Notes: a model not told the origin generated them from the sequence alone. Positions 43,746 to 51,706 are shown, counted from the stretch's first letter. The stretch: 64,000 nucleotides of DNA from Pseudolysinimonas_A sp965653335 (GCA_965653335.1 CBFGZU010000001.1:12972-76971); one strand, 5' to 3'. Numbers and translations are program-made.

Positions 43746-44693
43746 TCAGTTCACGACATCGATCAGCGGCTGATCGGTGAGGGCCAGCCGAACACGCTCG
43801 ACCGCGCCGTCCTGCAACGCCCCGGTCGACCGGTCGGAGCGCCACGCGATGTGTGGGGTGAGGATGGTGTTCGGCGCATCGCGCAGCGGGTGCTCGGGCT
43901 CGAGCGGCTCTTGCGCGAAGGTGTCGATTCCGGCGCCCGCGATGTGTCCCGATGCGAGCGCTTCGGAGAGGGCGATCTCGTCGATGAGACCGCCGCGCGA
44001 CACGTTGACGATCGTCGCGCCTTTGCGCATTCTGGCCAGCACACCGCTGTCGACGAGGTGCTGGGTGTCTTTCGTCAGCGGAAGATGCAGCGAGACGACA
44101 TCCGAGTTCTCGAGCACGTCGGCGAGGTCGGCCATCTCGACGAAGCTCTCGGTGACGAAGGGGTCGTAGCCGCGAACCCGGGCGCCGACGGCCGTCCACA
44201 TCCGTGCGACGTGCTGCCCGATCCGTCCCATGCCGACGACACCGACTTCGAGCTCCGACAGAACCGGCGTGTCGAAGCCGATGATGCCGGCCCAGCTCAG
44301 GGCTCGGATCGCCGCGTCGCCCGCCGGCAGCCGCCGAGCGAGCGCGAGGCCCATCGCGAACGCGTGAGAAGCCACCTCTTCGGAGGCGGTGCCCGGAACG
44401 ATCGACACCGGGATGCCGGCCTCCTTCGCGGCATCGACATCGATGTTGTCGTAGCCGATCCCGTAGCGGATCACGGCCCGGCATTTCGCCATGACGGGGA
44501 AGTCGGCGGCGGTGAGGCGCGCGTACGGCGTGATCATGACGATCTCCGCATGCGGAAGCTGGGCCCGGAACTCGTCGACATCGGCGGCGGCGACGAGTTC
44601 GTAGTCGAACTCCTTCGCGAGCGCGATCTCGCGGTTCAGATCCGGGAAGTGGTGAGGCGCCACCAAAATGGTTCCCTGGCCAGCGCGGTTCAT
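43746..44693 (-). CDS. D-isomer-specific 2-hydroxyacid dehydrogenase (C-terminal-binding-protein-like)
   Basis: A 315-residue dehydrogenase with Rossmann GVVGMGRIGQHVA, VNVSRGGLIDE containing the substrate arginine, the acidic partner in GIDTFAQEPLEP and the catalytic histidine in LTPHIAWRS. It is the second such enzyme of the island (the other starts at 25266), with an unrelated N-terminal part. I prefer ATG 44693; the longer frame from GTG 44738 runs through a palindrome (44736-44750) and lacks a ribosome site. It is the first gene of the minus-strand run that includes the aminotransferase, FAH and hyuAB. Confidence 0.88.
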   Translation of the reverse strand: MNRAGQGTILVAPHHFPDLNREIALAKEFDYELVAAADVDEFRAQLPHAEIVMITPYARLTAADFPVMAKCRAVIRYGIGYDNIDVDAAKEAGIPVSIVPGTASEEVASHAFAMGLALARRLPAGDAAIRALSWAGIIGFDTPVLSELEVGVVGMGRIGQHVARMWTAVGARVRGYDPFVTESFVEMADLADVLENSDVVSLHLPLTKDTQHLVDSGVLARMRKGATIVNVSRGGLIDEIALSEALASGHIAGAGIDTFAQEPLEPEHPLRDAPNTILTPHIAWRSDRSTGALQDGAVERVRLALTDQPLIDVVN

Positions 44694-44735
44694 CTTCTGC
44701 CGTCCTGTTCGTGTCGGTGGATCGTTCTCAAGCGT

Positions 44736-44750
44736 CACCTGAGTCAGGTG
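44736..44750. promoter_or_regulatory. 15-bp palindrome CACCTGA-G-TCAGGTG in the leader of the dehydrogenase operon
   Basis: A perfect 7-bp inverted repeat around one base, 42 bases upstream of the chosen start at 44693. It is unlike the island motif and may be the site of a second regulator such as PucR. Confidence 0.45.
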
Positions 44751-44788
44751 TCGTCCCTCTATTACACGGGGCCACGGCGCACGTCATC

Positions 44789-44805
44789 CGTGCCAAATCG
44801 GTACA
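44789..44805. promoter_or_regulatory. Island operator site E (CGTGCCA-AAT-CGGTACA)
   Basis: It matches the island palindrome with one mismatch in each arm. It lies about 100 bases upstream of the 44693 start and downstream of the Fis-type regulator gene that may bind it. Confidence 0.55.
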
Positions 44806-44872
44806 CATCTGATACGCCGCGAAACGGCTCGACGCTCTCGAGGGGTCCGGGGCGACCAACCCCGGGAGATGA

Positions 44873-46660
44873 CTAGACATCGAAGCCGCGGCTGCGGAAG
44901 TAATCCATCCTGCGATAGAGGGTGGATCGGCCGATCTCGAGCATCTCGGCCGCGAGACGTCGATTGCCGTCGGCCTCTCGAAGCGCGCTGCGGAGTTCGC
45001 TCAGTTCGGCATCCTCGAGCCGTGAGAGCCGCCCGCCGTTGGTGACCGTCTGGAACCCGTGCGGAAGGTCGTCGACGAGGGCTTCGGGACCTTCGGCGCG
45101 CGCGAGCGCGTGAGACAACACGCCGCGCAGCTGGTCGACGTTGCGGGGCCAGTCGGCGTTGGTGAGCGTCGCGATGAGGTTGCGCGACAGGGTGCGGTCG
45201 CCGAGTTCCGCGGCGATCGCGTCGGCGATCGCCGGGATGTCTTCCCGACGCGCGCGCAACGGTGCCACCGGAATCTCGAGGGCGTCGCACGCGTCGACCA
45301 GCAGCTGGGTCGACTCGGTCGGCCGCGTACTGGTGAGGATGAGCACGGTGCGCGGGTTGTGGCGCACGTGATGCGCGATCTCGGTGGCGTCGAGCGCGGA
45401 GAGTTCGTCGGCGCCTTCGATGATGAGAGTCGCGGGAGCGACCTCGGCGGCCGTGCGAAGCACGTCGCGGAGGCGTGGATCCCGCGGTGCACGGTTGGCC
45501 ACGTCGATGTCGAGATAGTCGCCGCGCAGTGCGGCCATGGCGTCGGCCAGTCGGCGCTTGCCGCATCCGGCTTCGCCGATGATGGCGACCGACCGGGACT
45601 GTTCGATCGCCGTACGTGCCAGGCCCACGGCGCGCTGATGCGACGTGCTCGTTCCCGCGAGGCCCGCGAGCGGGTCGTTCGCTTCGGCGCGGGTCGCCGC
45701 GTCGTCGGTCGTCGTCGGGATGTCGGCGACGCGAGCGCGCGAACGCGGCTTGACGACGATGATCGCACCGGCGTTGGCGTCGGAGTGCATCACGGGCGAC
45801 ACTTCGAGCGTCGCATTGCCGACGCCCTTGAGGGTCACTTCGCGGGTCAGATCGCGACCCGACGACATGACCTCTTTCGCATAGCCGAGGATGACCGAGA
45901 AGTCGCTGTCTTCGAGCGAGCTCGTCGCACGCGAGTTCATGAGCGAGTTCTTGCCGTCGACTCCGATCACGGCGGAGTTTCCGCGACGCCGCGACACGGT
46001 GAGGTACTCGTGGAGCAGGGCGCGTTCCTTCGACGAGGTGCGGTTCTCGATCTCGCGCTCGATGCGCGACGTGACTCCTTCGAGCATGAGCAGCGTCGAG
46101 CCCGGATCCATCCGGCTCACCCGCGAGGCGGGGAGGGTCAATCCGATGACCGCGCGGACGCGATTGTGGAACGGATCCCGGATGAGCGACGCGAAGCACC
46201 AGTTGGCGCGCATGTCCTCCCGGAAATGCTCCTCGGGAGCGAGCCAGACCGCTCGTCCCTCTTCGATGGCGAGCCCTTCGCCGTTGCTGCCGCAACTCTC
46301 TTCCAGCAGCGAGTACCCCACCGGGAAGCCGTCCTCGTCGCGGAGGAAGGTGGGTTTCACGAGCGCTCCGCTCGGCGCCGTCAGACTCACGTATCCGCCG
46401 ATGTCGGCGGCGACCTCGTCGAGCTTCAGCAGGTGCGGGGCGGCCGCTTGACTCGTCGGTTCGTCGACGCGTCCTTTGTCGAAGATCGCGCGGTCGGCGA
46501 CGGGGTCGACCCCGGCCGCGCGGCTTCGGAGCCAGGATCGGGCGACGACCGGCCGAACGCCCGTGAGATCGTCGCTGGAGCGGCTCAGGTACAGGTCGCG
46601 AACGCGAGCGACGTGGCGGAACCCTCGGTGAGCTTCGGGGATGCGCAACTCCGTCGCCAT
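44873..46660 (-). CDS. GAF/Fis-type transcriptional regulator (AcoR-like, without sigma-54 motifs)
   Basis: A 595-residue regulator. It has an N-terminal GAF-type sensory region (VARSWLRSRAAGVDP at the start, LEESCGSNGEGLAIEEGRAVW), a PAS-like part, a reduced AAA+ domain (GEAGCGKRRLADAM, then RARREDIPAIADAIAAELG) and a C-terminal Fis helix-turn-helix (NRRLAAEMLEIGRSTLYRRM). The Walker A lacks the usual Ser/Thr after the lysine and there is no GAFTGA loop, so it should not work with sigma-54. AAGGAGG lies seven bases before ATG 46660, which decides the start. It is the best candidate to bind the five island palindromes. Confidence 0.9.
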   Translation of the reverse strand: MATELRIPEAHRGFRHVARVRDLYLSRSSDDLTGVRPVVARSWLRSRAAGVDPVADRAIFDKGRVDEPTSQAAAPHLLKLDEVAADIGGYVSLTAPSGALVKPTFLRDEDGFPVGYSLLEESCGSNGEGLAIEEGRAVWLAPEEHFREDMRANWCFASLIRDPFHNRVRAVIGLTLPASRVSRMDPGSTLLMLEGVTSRIEREIENRTSSKERALLHEYLTVSRRRGNSAVIGVDGKNSLMNSRATSSLEDSDFSVILGYAKEVMSSGRDLTREVTLKGVGNATLEVSPVMHSDANAGAIIVVKPRSRARVADIPTTTDDAATRAEANDPLAGLAGTSTSHQRAVGLARTAIEQSRSVAIIGEAGCGKRRLADAMAALRGDYLDIDVANRAPRDPRLRDVLRTAAEVAPATLIIEGADELSALDATEIAHHVRHNPRTVLILTSTRPTESTQLLVDACDALEIPVAPLRARREDIPAIADAIAAELGDRTLSRNLIATLTNADWPRNVDQLRGVLSHALARAEGPEALVDDLPHGFQTVTNGGRLSRLEDAELSELRSALREADGNRRLAAEMLEIGRSTLYRRMDYFRSRGFDV

Positions 46661-46867
46661 GCGAGAGCCTCCTTGTTCTCGATCCGAGGTGTCCGAAAAG
46701 TAGCACAGACCGATCGGCGAATTCGTTGGATTTCTGCACAACACGAGCCGCGTCTATTGGTGACACCTCGAAACCGGTCGGCGCCCCTCACGAGGGTGCC
46801 GACGCGCCCCGCTCGGCTGGGCGTTCGCCCCCGGCCGCCTCGCAGAGGCGACCGATACGCTGAGGCC

Positions 46868-47638
46868 ATGTTCAGCCTCCCCGCCGCCGCGAACGGTCTC
46901 ATCCCCTGGCTCGACCCGGCCGCGATCATCCAGGCCGCCGGGCCCTGGGCCTTGCTCGTGGTCTGCCTCATCGTGTTCGCCGAGACGGCATTGCTCGTCG
47001 GCTTCATCCTGCCGGGCGACACCCTGCTCGTCATCACCGGACTCCTGACATTCACCGGCACGATGACGGTGAGTCAGGCGGGCATCCTCATCCCCATCTG
47101 GCTCGTCTGCCTCTGCATCGCGGTCGCGGCGTTCGTCGGCGGCGAAGTGGGCTACATCATCGGCCACAAGGCAGGGCCGCGCATCTTCGAGCGACGCGAG
47201 AGCGGCTTCTTCTCGAAAGACAACGTCATCCGCACCAACAAATTCTTCGATCGCTTCGGACCGCTCGCGGTGATCATCGCGCGCTTCGTGCCGGTCGTGC
47301 GCACCATTACCCCGATCGCTGCGGGCGTCGGCCACATGAATTACCGCAAGTACTCGCTCTACAACGGGATCGGCGCACTCATCTGGGGCGCGGGACTCAC
47401 GTTCGGCGGCTTCCTGCTCGGTTTCATCCCGCCCGTCGCCGAGTTCGTCACCGAGTACATCGACCTCATCCTGTTGTTCGCCGTCGCGTGCGCGATCGTG
47501 CCCACGGCGTACCACTACATCTCATCGAGCCTGAAGGCCCGCAAGGCGCGACGCCTCGGCGTTCCGCCGCTCGGTGACTCCGAGGCGATCGCCGACATCT
47601 TCGAAGAGGGTCAGTCGGGGCGTCTCAAGGAGCGCTGA
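46868..47638 (+). CDS. DedA-family membrane protein
   Basis: A 256-residue DedA/SNARE-associated-type protein. It has FAETALLVGFILPGDTLLVITG near residue 40 and the signature IARFVPVVRTITPIAAGVGHMNYRKY, with several membrane helices. DedA proteins act in lipid-carrier or phospholipid flipping and membrane homeostasis. ATG 46868 follows a TACGCT -10 box by six bases (leaderless), and the much longer upstream frame is a shadow of the regulator gene. Its last 14 bases overlap the convergent metal-transporter permease gene. Confidence 0.92.
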   Translation: MFSLPAAANGLIPWLDPAAIIQAAGPWALLVVCLIVFAETALLVGFILPGDTLLVITGLLTFTGTMTVSQAGILIPIWLVCLCIAVAAFVGGEVGYIIGHKAGPRIFERRESGFFSKDNVIRTNKFFDRFGPLAVIIARFVPVVRTITPIAAGVGHMNYRKYSLYNGIGALIWGAGLTFGGFLLGFIPPVAEFVTEYIDLILLFAVACAIVPTAYHYISSSLKARKARRLGVPPLGDSEAIADIFEEGQSGRLKER

Positions 47639-48488
47639 CCCGGCGCCGCGCGGCGGCGAGCCGGGAGAGTACGCCGTGCCGCGGTGCGACGAGGAACGCG
47701 AGCGTGAACAGCACCCCCTGGACGAGCACGATCATGCCGCCCGAGGCGACGTCGAGCCAGTAGCTCAAGTAGATGCCGACGATGGCGGATGCCGCGGCCG
47801 TCGCGGGCGCGATCACGAGCATGCGACCGAACCGCTCGGTCACCAGGAACGCCGTCGCGCCCGGGATGATCAGCAGAGCGACGACGAGCACGACGCCGAC
47901 CACCTGCAGGGCGACGACCGCGGTCACCGCGAGCAGCCCCAGGAGCAGCGCTCCGAGCACGCGAGGCGACAGCCCGATCGCGTGCGCGTGGGTGGGGTCG
48001 AAAGCGTAAAGGGTGAGGTCGCGGCGCTTGAGGAGCAGCACCGCGATCGCGACGACCGCGAGAATCGCGACCTGCACGACGTCGCCCGTCGACACCCCGA
48101 GGATGTTGCCGAACACGATGTGCGCCAGATCGGTCTGGCTGGGGGTGACCGAGATCAGCACCAGTCCGAGCGCGAACAGCACGGTGAAGACGATGCCGAT
48201 CGCGGCATCCTCTCGAATGCGTCCCGGTGAACGCACGGCGCCGATGAGCACGACGGCGAGGATGCCGAAGACGATCGCGCCGAGCGCGAACGGCGCGCCG
48301 ACGACGTAGGCGAGCACGACGCCGGGGAGTACCGCGTGCGACACGGCGTCGCCCATGAGCGACCAGCCGATGAGCACGAGCCAGCACGACAGGAGCGCGC
48401 ACACCACGGCGGCGAGCACGCTCGTGACGAGGGCGCGCACCATGAAGTCGTAGGCGAGCGGTTCGAGCAGAAAGTCGAGGGGATTCAC
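47625..48488 (-). CDS. Mn/Zn ABC transporter permease (ZnuB/MntB type)
   Basis: A 287-residue ABC-3 family permease with about eight membrane helices. Family stretches are LIGWSLMGDAVSHAVLPGVVLAYV near residue 40 and LKRRDLTLYAFDPTHAHAIGLSP in the middle, followed by VVALQVVGVVLVVALLIIPGATA. It is the last gene of a binding protein-ATPase-permease operon with four-base overlaps at both junctions. Whether the metal is manganese or zinc is not decided by the sequence, but the MntR/DtxR-type regulator next door favours manganese. Confidence 0.93.
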   Translation of the reverse strand: MNPLDFLLEPLAYDFMVRALVTSVLAAVVCALLSCWLVLIGWSLMGDAVSHAVLPGVVLAYVVGAPFALGAIVFGILAVVLIGAVRSPGRIREDAAIGIVFTVLFALGLVLISVTPSQTDLAHIVFGNILGVSTGDVVQVAILAVVAIAVLLLKRRDLTLYAFDPTHAHAIGLSPRVLGALLLGLLAVTAVVALQVVGVVLVVALLIIPGATAFLVTERFGRMLVIAPATAAASAIVGIYLSYWLDVASGGMIVLVQGVLFTLAFLVAPRHGVLSRLAAARRRVSAP

Positions 48489-49219
48489 GATCGGCTCCCG
48501 GTGTCGCCGAGACCGAAGGCGCGACTCAGGTTCTCGGGGGTGAGCACCTCGGCGGGAGTGCCGTGCACGAGCACGCGCCGCAACAGCAGGATCGCTTCGT
48601 CGGCGAGGTCGGTGACCGCGGCGAGGTCATGCGTCGTCACGAGCACCGTGCGCCCTTCGGCCGCGAGGTCGCGGAGCAGCCGCACGATCGTCGCTTCGGA
48701 GGGCTTGTCGACACCCGCGAACGGCTCGTCGAGCAGCAGGATGCCGGCATCCTGCGCGATTCCGCGGGCGACGAACGCGCGCTTGCGCTGCCCGCCCGAG
48801 AGCCGGCCGATCTGCCGGTCGGCGAGGTCGGTGAGGTCGACGCGGGCGATCGCGTCGGCGACGGCAGCGCGGTCCTCGGCGCGCGGGTGCCGCGTGAGAC
48901 CCTGCCGGCCGTAGCGCCCCATCATGACGACGTCGCGCACCGACACCGGGAATCGCCAGTCGACGTCTTCGCTCTGCGGAACGTAGGCGAGAACGCCGCG
49001 GCGCCGGGCGGCCGCGGGCGGCTCACCGGCGACGCGCACCGCACCGCTCGTGGGCCGCACGAGGCCGACGATGGCCTTGAGCAGGGTCGATTTGCCGGAG
49101 CCGTTCATCCCGATGAGCGCACAGACCCGTCCGGGCTTGAGGTCGAGGTCGACCCCGTCGAGCGCGACGACGTCGCCGTAGCGCACCGACAGCCCGTCGA
49201 CCGCGATGGCCGAGGTCAT
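48485..49219 (-). CDS. Mn/Zn ABC transporter ATPase (ZnuC/MntA type)
   Basis: A 244-residue ATPase. Walker A is GMNGSGKSTLL, the Q-loop stretch is YVPQSEDVDWRFPVSVRDVVMMGRYG (typical of metal-ABC ATPases), the signature is LSGGQRKRAFVARG, Walker B is ILLLDEPFAGVD and the switch is VTTHDL. It couples ATP hydrolysis to metal import through the permease encoded next. Its ATG overlaps the binding-protein stop (49216-49219). Confidence 0.95.
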   Translation of the reverse strand: MTSAIAVDGLSVRYGDVVALDGVDLDLKPGRVCALIGMNGSGKSTLLKAIVGLVRPTSGAVRVAGEPPAAARRRGVLAYVPQSEDVDWRFPVSVRDVVMMGRYGRQGLTRHPRAEDRAAVADAIARVDLTDLADRQIGRLSGGQRKRAFVARGIAQDAGILLLDEPFAGVDKPSEATIVRLLRDLAAEGRTVLVTTHDLAAVTDLADEAILLLRRVLVHGTPAEVLTPENLSRAFGLGDTGSRS

Positions 49220-50133
49220 CCGGCGCTCCCGGCGAGCGCATCGGTGATCGCGGTCGCGTTGTAGCGGATGAGGTCGAGGTAGGTCGGCACCGGGCCGTCT
49301 TCCGCCGAGAGCGAGTCGACGTACAGCACGCCCCCGAACGCGGTGCCGGTCGCGTCGACGACCTGCCGCATGGCGCGGTCGGAGACGGTCGACTCGCAGA
49401 ACACCGCCGGGATGCCGTCGGCCTTCACGGTGTCGATGACGGCGGCGATCTGCTGCGGCGTGGCTTGCTGCTCAGCGTTGACCGGCCAGATGTAGACCTC
49501 GGTCAGGCCCGTGTCACGCGTGAGATAGGAGAACGCCCCTTCGCACGTCACGAGCGCGCGAGCTCCCCGCGGCAGCGTCGCGAGTCGCGCGACGAGGTCG
49601 TCTTGCACGGCACGCAGCTCTGCCGCGTACGACTGCCCGTTCGCCGCGTAGTCGTCTGCGTGCTCGGGGTCGAGCTCCGAGAAGGCGGCGACGAGGTTGT
49701 CGACGTAGATCTCGACGTTGAGGGGCGACATCCAGGCGTGCGGGTTCGGTCGTCCCGCGTACGCGTCCGCCGCGATGTCGATGGGTTCGACGCCGTCGGA
49801 CACCGTCACCCGGGGGGCGTCGACATCCTGCAGGAACTGCTCGAACCACGCCTCGAGCCCGAGCCCATTGTCGACGATGAGGTCGGCGCCCGCCGCGCGC
49901 CGCAGATCGCCGGGGGTCGGCTCGTACCCGTGGATCTCGGCTCCGACCTTGGTGATCGATTCGATGTCGAGGTGGTCACCCGCGACGTTGCGGGCGATGT
50001 CGGCGATGACCGTGAAGGTCGTGAGCACGAGCGGGCGCTCCTTCGGCGCCGCGTCGGGCGTCCCGCACCCCGCGAGCGCCGCGACGAGGAGCGCGGCGAT
50101 CGGGATGATCACCCGACGACGAAATTTCGGCAC
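49216..50133 (-). CDS. Mn/Zn-binding lipoprotein of the metal ABC transporter (ZnuA/MntC type)
   Basis: A 305-residue cluster A-I metal-binding protein with lipoprotein signal (LVAALAGCGTPD). Expected ligand residues are present: His in EIHGYEPTPGDLR, His in RPNPHAWMSPLN, Glu in LVTCEGAFSYLT (where many homologues have His) and Asp/Glu near the C terminus. The usual His-rich loop of zinc-specific ZnuA is missing, in line with manganese. It starts at GTG 50133 six bases after a TAGAGT -10 box, so it is probably leaderless, and palindromes at 50125-50140 and 50154-50167 surround that promoter. Confidence 0.92.
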   Translation of the reverse strand: MPKFRRRVIIPIAALLVAALAGCGTPDAAPKERPLVLTTFTVIADIARNVAGDHLDIESITKVGAEIHGYEPTPGDLRRAAGADLIVDNGLGLEAWFEQFLQDVDAPRVTVSDGVEPIDIAADAYAGRPNPHAWMSPLNVEIYVDNLVAAFSELDPEHADDYAANGQSYAAELRAVQDDLVARLATLPRGARALVTCEGAFSYLTRDTGLTEVYIWPVNAEQQATPQQIAAVIDTVKADGIPAVFCESTVSDRAMRQVVDATGTAFGGVLYVDSLSAEDGPVPTYLDLIRYNATAITDALAGSAG

Positions 50134-50140
50134 ACCGAAA
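50125..50140. promoter_or_regulatory. Operator TTTCGG-CACA-CCGAAA over the metal transporter start
   Basis: A perfect 6-bp inverted repeat that covers the predicted transcription and translation start (50133) of the metal-binding lipoprotein gene. It probably binds the MntR/DtxR-type protein encoded just upstream. Confidence 0.65.
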
Positions 50141-50153
50141 CTCTACCGAATTC

Positions 50154-50167
50154 TTCGGGCGCCCGAA
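50154..50167. promoter_or_regulatory. Second palindrome TTCGGGCGCCCGAA upstream of the metal transporter
   Basis: A perfect 14-bp palindrome with the same TTCGG/CCGAA edges. Together with CCGAA-TTC-TTCGG at 50146-50158 and the site at 50125-50140 it gives a closely packed set of related half-sites around the promoter. Confidence 0.55.
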
Positions 50168-50169
50168 AT

Positions 50170-50784
50170 CTACGGTTCGTCGACCACCCAGACGGCACGC
50201 GCCGCCTCAGTCGGCAGCCCGCCCGGGTCGATCCGGCTGCCCACCCCGATGCCCCGGCCCTCCAGCAGCCGCAGCACGCCGGGGTCGCTGTCGCTGATCC
50301 GCACGACGCGCAGCGAGGAGGCCGTTCCGACCTCGCTCAACCTCACGCCGCGGATCGGCGACACCACGCCATCGGCGCTCGGAATCGGATCGCCGTGCGG
50401 ATCGGCGGTCGGATGCCCCAGCCGGGCGTCGATCGCGTCGACCATCCTGTCGCTCACGACGTGCTCGAGCACCTCGGCCTCGTCATGCACCTCGTCCCAG
50501 CCGTAGCCGAACTCGCTCACGAGCCAGGTCTCGATCAGACGGTGACGCCGCACCATCCGCAGCGCCTCCGTGCGGCCGGCCGGGGTGAGCACGATCGTGC
50601 CGTAGAGCGCATGCTCGACGAGACCCTGAACCGTGAGCTTCTTCACCATCTCGGTGACGCTCGACGGAGCCAGGCCGAGCCGCGCGGCGAGTTGCGACGA
50701 CGTCATCGCGTCCGGCTGCCACTCGGTGTGGGCGTAGATGACCTTGAGATAGTTCTCGGCGACGGTCGAGAGCGTCCCGGGCAC
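50170..50784 (-). CDS. DtxR/MntR-family metal-dependent regulator
   Basis: A 204-residue regulator. The winged helix-turn-helix (MTSSQLAARLGLAPSSVTEMVKKLTVQGLVEH) is followed by the dimerisation/metal-binding helices (HRLIETWLVSEFGYGWDEVHDEAEVLEHVVSD) and a C-terminal SH3-like domain. Metal-bound forms repress uptake genes. The start is uncertain. GTG 50784 is the first standard codon after the upstream CDF stop, but the only good ribosome site (GAGGAG) is seven bases before an ATC at 50796. It sits between the metal importer and the CDF exporter genes and likely controls both. Confidence 0.88.
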   Translation of the reverse strand: MPGTLSTVAENYLKVIYAHTEWQPDAMTSSQLAARLGLAPSSVTEMVKKLTVQGLVEHALYGTIVLTPAGRTEALRMVRRHRLIETWLVSEFGYGWDEVHDEAEVLEHVVSDRMVDAIDARLGHPTADPHGDPIPSADGVVSPIRGVRLSEVGTASSLRVVRISDSDPGVLRLLEGRGIGVGSRIDPGGLPTEAARAVWVVDEP

Positions 50785-50788
50785 GGAC

Positions 50789-51706
50789 TCAACGATGGGA
50801 CGGCTCCTCGCGCTGGGAATGACCGGCGGGTTCCAGTTGGAACGTCGAATGCGCCACATCGAAATGCCCGTGCAGGCACTCCGCCAGCCGGTCGAGCATC
50901 TCGCCGGTGCGGCCGCTCGCGAACACCTCGGGCTCGCATTCGACGTGCGCCGTGAACACCGGCGCCCCCGACGTGATCACCCACACGTGCACGTCGTGAA
51001 CGGCCACGACACCGGGAGTCGCCACGAGGTGCTCCCGGATCAGCGCGACATCGGTCTCTCGCGGCGCCGACTCGGTCAGCACTCGCACGACATCGCGCAG
51101 CAGCAGCGCCGCCCGCGGGACGATGAGCGCCGCGATGACGAGCGACGCGATCGCGTCGACCGCGGCGAAACCCGTCGCGAGCAGCACGACGCCGGCGATG
51201 ACGGCGGCGATCGAGCCGAAGAGGTCGCCGAGCACCTCGAGCGTCGCGCCGCGCAGATTCATCGACCGACGGTCGCCCCCGCGCAGCACCAGATATCCGG
51301 CGACATTGGCGAGCAGGCCGATCCCGGCGACGACGATCATCGGGATGCCGTCGGGCGCGTGCGTGTCGCCATCGGTCAGCCGCCGGACGGCCTCGACCGC
51401 GACGACCACCGCGACGACCGTGAGCAGAACCCCGTTGAACAGGGCCGCGAGCACCTCGACCCGGCGAAACCCGAACGTATGCCGATCAGTCGCCGGCCGG
51501 GTCGCCCAGACGCTCGCCACGAGAGCGACGAGCAGCCCGATCGCGTCGCTCGCCATATGACCCGCGTCGGCCAGCAGCGCGAGCGAGCCCGAGATCCACG
51601 CCCCGAAGATCTCGACGACGAGCACCGTCGTGACGATGGCGAACGCGATCGCGATCCGACTCCTCGTCGACGCGCCGTGCCCATGATCGTGCCCCACGGC
51701 ATCCAT
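50789..51706 (-). CDS. Cation diffusion facilitator (CDF) metal exporter
   Basis: A 305-residue CDF protein with a short His-rich N terminus (GHDHGHG), six membrane helices and a C-terminal cytoplasmic domain (VHDVHVWVITSG). The helix II metal motif LLADAGHMASD is intact. In helix V the common HxxxD is ExxxD here (TLEVLGD), a variant that can change metal preference. Members export zinc, iron or manganese in exchange for protons. It is read together with the MntR/DtxR-type gene, which begins within a few bases of its stop. Confidence 0.92.
   Translation of the reverse strand: MDAVGHDHGHGASTRSRIAIAFAIVTTVLVVEIFGAWISGSLALLADAGHMASDAIGLLVALVASVWATRPATDRHTFGFRRVEVLAALFNGVLLTVVAVVVAVEAVRRLTDGDTHAPDGIPMIVVAGIGLLANVAGYLVLRGGDRRSMNLRGATLEVLGDLFGSIAAVIAGVVLLATGFAAVDAIASLVIAALIVPRAALLLRDVVRVLTESAPRETDVALIREHLVATPGVVAVHDVHVWVITSGAPVFTAHVECEPEVFASGRTGEMLDRLAECLHGHFDVAHSTFQLEPAGHSQREEPSHR

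Noticed and set aside
44873..46660. Classification as a sigma-54-dependent activator
   Set aside because: The GAFTGA motif is absent and Walker A is altered; no -24/-12 promoter was seen upstream of island genes.
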